This document shows, piece after piece, positions 61,401 through 64,000 of a stretch of 64,000 nucleotides of DNA. The DNA is taken from NCBI GenBank assembly GCA_018907035.1, contig JACCIC010000039.1:3254501-3318500 (forward strand). The letters run 5' to 3'. This stretch comes from Sycobia sp. Sy_11 (lineage: Eukaryota; Arthropoda; Insecta; Hymenoptera; Epichrysomallidae). A program made the translations under genes and the position numbers. The number at the start of each line of letters is the position of its first letter. The first letter of the stretch is position 1. The notes under the pieces were generated by a model, which searched no databases, was not told the DNA's origin, and worked only from the letters and a program-made list of their open reading frames with translations.

Positions 61401-61953
61401 CATGTATAAGATTAACTTTTCTTATCAAGTATAATTAGGAGCTTTCAATACTTTTTATATTTCTACTTTCAATATTTAATACAGCAATATTTATGACGCT
61501 ATATAGTTTTTCTTAACTTTAAAAACCTTTTACAGTGTAAATTAAAAAATTATATTTGATCTGTTCTTCCTATACGGTAGAAATATTGATGCATAAAAAG
61601 CTTGAATAGATCACAAACTGTTTATTGATAGATCGACTACAATTTACATCTTTCTTTTCCTTGACTCGTATAGAAAAAGGCAATATCTACATTAAATATA
61701 TGATTTTCATTTTTCTATATTCATTAATAATATATTATATATAATTTTTCAGGGTGATGGCGGTAATCCTTTAGTACGCGACAATGTTATTTTTGGCACT
61801 GCAAATAAAAATTACTACGACTGCGACGATACTGTCAAAGGTGCTTTATATACAAATGTCTTCCATTTCGTCGATTTCATTCGGAATGTTATGAAAGGCA
61901 ACATAACTGATAATATGCTTGTTTATAATAATCGGATCCTCGTACAGATTTAA
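55417..61953 (+). CDS. SPH4: diverged secreted S1-family serine protease homolog, triad Asp and Ser lost
   Basis: Exons: 55417-55477, 57913-58238, 60590-60904, 61753-61953 (300 aa, stop TAA). This is the most diverged copy. Signal peptide MAYCFSCLIFVIVSITQ; VSA cleavage site; propeptide LKTEH before IIGG (P1 His). His75 sits in a canonical TAAHC, the Asp position is Asn124 (YNIAVI), and the Ser position is Gly237 (GDGGNP, where the second Gly is also Asn). The disulfide cysteines are kept, as are sequons NFT and NSS at the positions used by the other copies. The start of exon 3 (FAFELYTEDGIQIEYVELP) is unlike the LEMELDF-type start of copies 1-3, although the exon length is identical (315 bp). 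The C-terminal tail is shorter and has lost the HxNxPHI-like motif. The donors are gtattc (intron 1, weak), gtaagt and gtatgt. Introns 1 and 2 exceed 2.3 kb and both hold mariner debris. Confidence 0.87.
56680..56965 (+). mobile_element. mariner C-terminal relic in SPH4 intron 1
   Basis: The frame 56691-56906 includes FHDNARPHSDKKHKTYF, the second-Asp motif of mariner transposase (FHHDNARPH type), followed by KLLSKPYT and then a stop. Out of frame after that comes a stretch with SDYSST-like coding, in place of the third-Asp region. Many disruptions; not functional. Confidence 0.7.
57035..57300 (+). mobile_element. mariner N-terminal relic, placed after a C-terminal relic
   Basis: Reading across frames gives AYFKSGN, then KFEYEEFQALLDDYPGQTQK and KLVALIKV, which match the mariner region normally written GDF..GRPKKFEDEELQALLDE..CQTQKEL. 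This is N-terminal sequence, yet it lies downstream of the C-terminal relic at 56680-56965 on the same strand. It is therefore a second copy or a rearranged one. Confidence 0.65.
58850..59555 (-). mobile_element. mariner relic with all three catalytic Asp regions, frameshifted, in SPH4 intron 2
   Basis: The minus strand gives, in order, an ITGDESWFF block (near 59,400; first Asp), KGWFIKSLYH/VPLGQTVNQLFY (about 59,290-59,230), VLHHDNAPCHN (near 59,150; second Asp) and PAYGPDMSFCDF (near 59,070; third Asp). A tail follows with VDSIEDIQESVTRKLGEVP. The frames differ between blocks, so the gene is broken by indels. The left end is near 58,850. Antisense to SPH4. Confidence 0.85.
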
Positions 61954-62844
61954 TAAGGAATTAGTTTCAAATTCAGGATCAACATTAACGTCACAGAGCA
62001 TTTGTATTATGAAAAGCACTTGGAGTCTTTCATCGTTAAAAATATCTCGGGCTACTGCTCCTCGCTTAAGTGAATTAAGTTTTCATAGAATGTATTTTCG
62101 TAATTTCATGATCAATGTGCCCTTAATCTTTCGCACTGCTCGATTACTCATAACCATTATTTATATAAAAGATTTCATACAAAAATAATATATGCACTAA
62201 CTAATGACTAGAAGTATGAATACAGAAAAATAAAGTTGTTTAATAATATAGCCGAGATGAGAGATTTTTAGAAAATAAAATAACTTAAGAAAATAGAATA
62301 ATTTTAACTTTATTGAGAAAATGAAGATGTAATTTTGCTGTTAAATGTACTAACCTCTCAGATACAATCGAAGAGAAAATGAATAATAGACATGAATAAT
62401 AGTATCGCCAATCTAAATACAATATGCGCTACTATCGGCGGCAAGCAGAACTCGCAATTATCGATGACATCAGCATACGACAAGCAGGCCAAAGTATTGC
62501 TTACTTAGTTAAATTTTTGGAGTTCCTTATCAATTTATTGAAAAAAAATTATACACAAAGCACTAATCTAAGTATTCATTGTATTTCTAAACCTAAAATT
62601 CCAAAATTCAATTTATTGTATAATATTGATATGGTGGAAAAAAGTAATAAAAAATAAATGAAGCAGTCATTTACTGTTGATATGACATTTACGTTTCTAA
62701 ATACAATATATGTAATAAAATTATTAAAAGCATTAATTTATTTGAACAATCATTTTTATTTAATACTTTTAGTAATACGTAATACTCATTTGATTTCAGT
62801 GTTAGATGTCGCTAGCAATATGTATACATTTCTACGCGTGTGGT
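61954..62844. other. 3' flank of SPH4, no gene recognised
   Basis: Holds the probable SPH4 3' UTR and poly(A) signal, then AT-rich DNA. Short frames at 61,919-62,188, 62,424-62,657 and 62,658-62,849 lack any recognised domain. Confidence 0.45.
62229..62234 (+). terminator. candidate poly(A) signal of SPH4 (AATAAA)
   Basis: AATAAA 276 bp after the SPH4 stop codon. Confidence 0.35.
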
Positions 62845-63770
62845 CCTAGAAGTACCTGGACCAACAAATAAAACTCAAAAATTTTGGAAAAAAAACATAT
62901 TTATTTTTCAACATAATCTCCTTTCAGCTCTATAAACTTTTCTCACGACACCCTTTTTATAATAAGAATTGTCAAGCTCCTTACAATAGCCATTAACTGC
63001 CGACATCACCTCTTCATTGTTGGAAAATCTTTGACCATCAAGCGATTTTTTCAAGTCTGGGAACAGAAAATAATCCGACGATTATTGATTTTTTCGCTCA
63101 AACGTTGCGATGCTTTCGCATAATACTTGCCGTTCATAGTTTTTCCTTTTTCAAGATAGTTAATGAAAATTATCCCAGACGCACCCCCAAAAAACTGACG
63201 CCATAACCTTGCTTGCAGATGGAACGGTCATTACCTTCTTTGGAGCCGGTTCTCCTTTTTGAGTACAGTATTTTGATTATTCTTTTGCTTCGGGTGTGAA
63301 ACATGGGTCCACCCATGTTTCATCCATGGTTATAAAACGGCGCACAAAAATTATGAAACGTATCATTACGACGTTTTTTTTTTTGTTCCATAGTGAGCAA
63401 ACGCGACAACCATCTTGCGTACAGCTTTGTCATCTCCAAATTTTCAGTTAATATACGATGTACTGCACTTTTTGGAATTCCTACCATGTCTGCTACATGG
63501 CGCACTTTCAGTCGACGATCATCCAGTACCGCTTTGTGGATTTTCTTCAACATTTCTGGAGTCGTGACCTCATTTGGTCGACCACTGCGATGTTCGTTTT
63601 GATAGCTCGTACGGTCTCGTTTAATCTCTGCCACCCAATATTTTACTGCTGCATACAAAGGGGCAGTTTCACCCAGAGTAGAGTCTAGTTTAGCTTTTAT
63701 ATTCGTTGGGCTGAGGTCTTTCAAATAAAACTACTGTATCGTATAACGATGACCAATCTTTTCCATGTTT
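62845..63770 (-). mobile_element. near full-length mariner, internally deleted, downstream of SPH4
   Basis: The minus-strand start at about 63,766 reads MEKIGHRYTIQ, a stop, FYL, then an open frame from 63,724 to 63,320 with the double helix-turn-helix of mariner transposase: RSGRPNEVTTPEMLKKIHKA, VADMVGIPKSAVHRILTE, ARWLSRLLTMEQKK. Further on (lower coordinates) come IIFINYLEKGKTMNGKYYAK and ASQRLSEKI, then directly SDYFLFPDLKKSLDGQRF. The block with the second catalytic Asp (HHDNAPCH type) is deleted at the join near 63,080. With the stop codon and the deletion it is non-autonomous. The terminal repeats were not both identified. Confidence 0.85.
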
Positions 63771-64000
63771 ACAAATTCACTGTAAACGTTCACTATTAAT
63801 AGTACTAGCTTCAATAATTAACCCAAGTAATAGCTTTATAGTTGTTTATTTCAATGAATATATCGCTTTTCGATCCAAGTAAATCACATTTATGGTATTC
63901 GCTGCTTTTTTTATTTTACCAAAAGAAAAATGCAGCTGAGCTGCCTTAATTGTTTGTAGAAACTTATGGTGAATATGTTTCAGTGATGTGAGACATGGTT

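Noticed and set aside
1..64000. tRNA or rRNA genes
   Set aside because: No stretch with convincing A and B boxes plus a foldable cloverleaf, and no rRNA-like conserved blocks were recognised by eye; tRNAscan-SE would be decisive.

Overview
The window looks like nuclear DNA from an insect, most likely a hymenopteran (an ant or wasp). The grounds are multi-exon genes with GT-AG and GC-AG introns, secreted chymotrypsin-family genes, several decayed mariner transposons, LINE and LTR-element relics, and very dense dinucleotide microsatellites. There is no bacterial-style gene packing, operon or ribosome-binding-site pattern. The species cannot be fixed from the sequence alone.

The window has two halves of different character. 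Positions 1 to about 26,350 show no gene I can support. This half alternates AT-rich stretches with CpG-rich patches (near 3.3, 7.6, 9.7, 13.4-14.1, 16.6, 20.3, 22.0-22.9 and 25.9-26.1 kb). It is full of long (AT)n, (CT)n/(GA)n and (CA)n/(GT)n arrays, and the long open frames there are by-products of these repeats or of GC-rich DNA. It could be intergenic DNA or a large intron or upstream region of a gene lying outside the window.

From about 26,350 onward the DNA is strongly AT-rich and holds a tandem, same-strand array of four four-exon genes: SPH1 30,780-34,553; SPH2 39,292-44,916; SPH3 47,636-51,634; SPH4 55,417-61,953. I assembled each by joining exons at splice sites that keep the frame. 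All four have the same architecture: a 61-64 bp signal-peptide exon, then exons of 326, 315 and 201-210 bp, with intron phases 1, 0, 0. They encode secreted proteins of 300-304 residues in the trypsin/chymotrypsin (S1) fold. All four are pseudo-proteases. The catalytic Asp is Asn in every copy, the catalytic Ser is Ala or Gly in every copy, and SPH1 has also lost the catalytic His. Three of the four have lost the Arg of the activation site. Open frames, three disulfide pairs, two glycosylation sequons and a C-terminal tail are nonetheless kept, which points to a conserved non-enzymatic role.

The introns and spacers of the array have collected mobile-element debris: at least five mariner fragments (33.7-34.2, 43.1-43.5, 56.7-57.3, 58.85-59.55, 62.85-63.8 kb), a LINE reverse transcriptase relic (53.4-54.2 kb), a Ty3-like reverse transcriptase relic (28.7-28.9 kb), a retroelement gag relic with a zinc knuckle (45.8-46.7 kb), a foldback MITE-like family (best copy 37.64-38.05 kb, pieces at 2.8, 34.9, 39.5 and 44.4 kb), and a dispersed repeat shared between 25.1 and 52.1 kb with one segment inverted. 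No tRNA, rRNA or CRISPR array was recognised.
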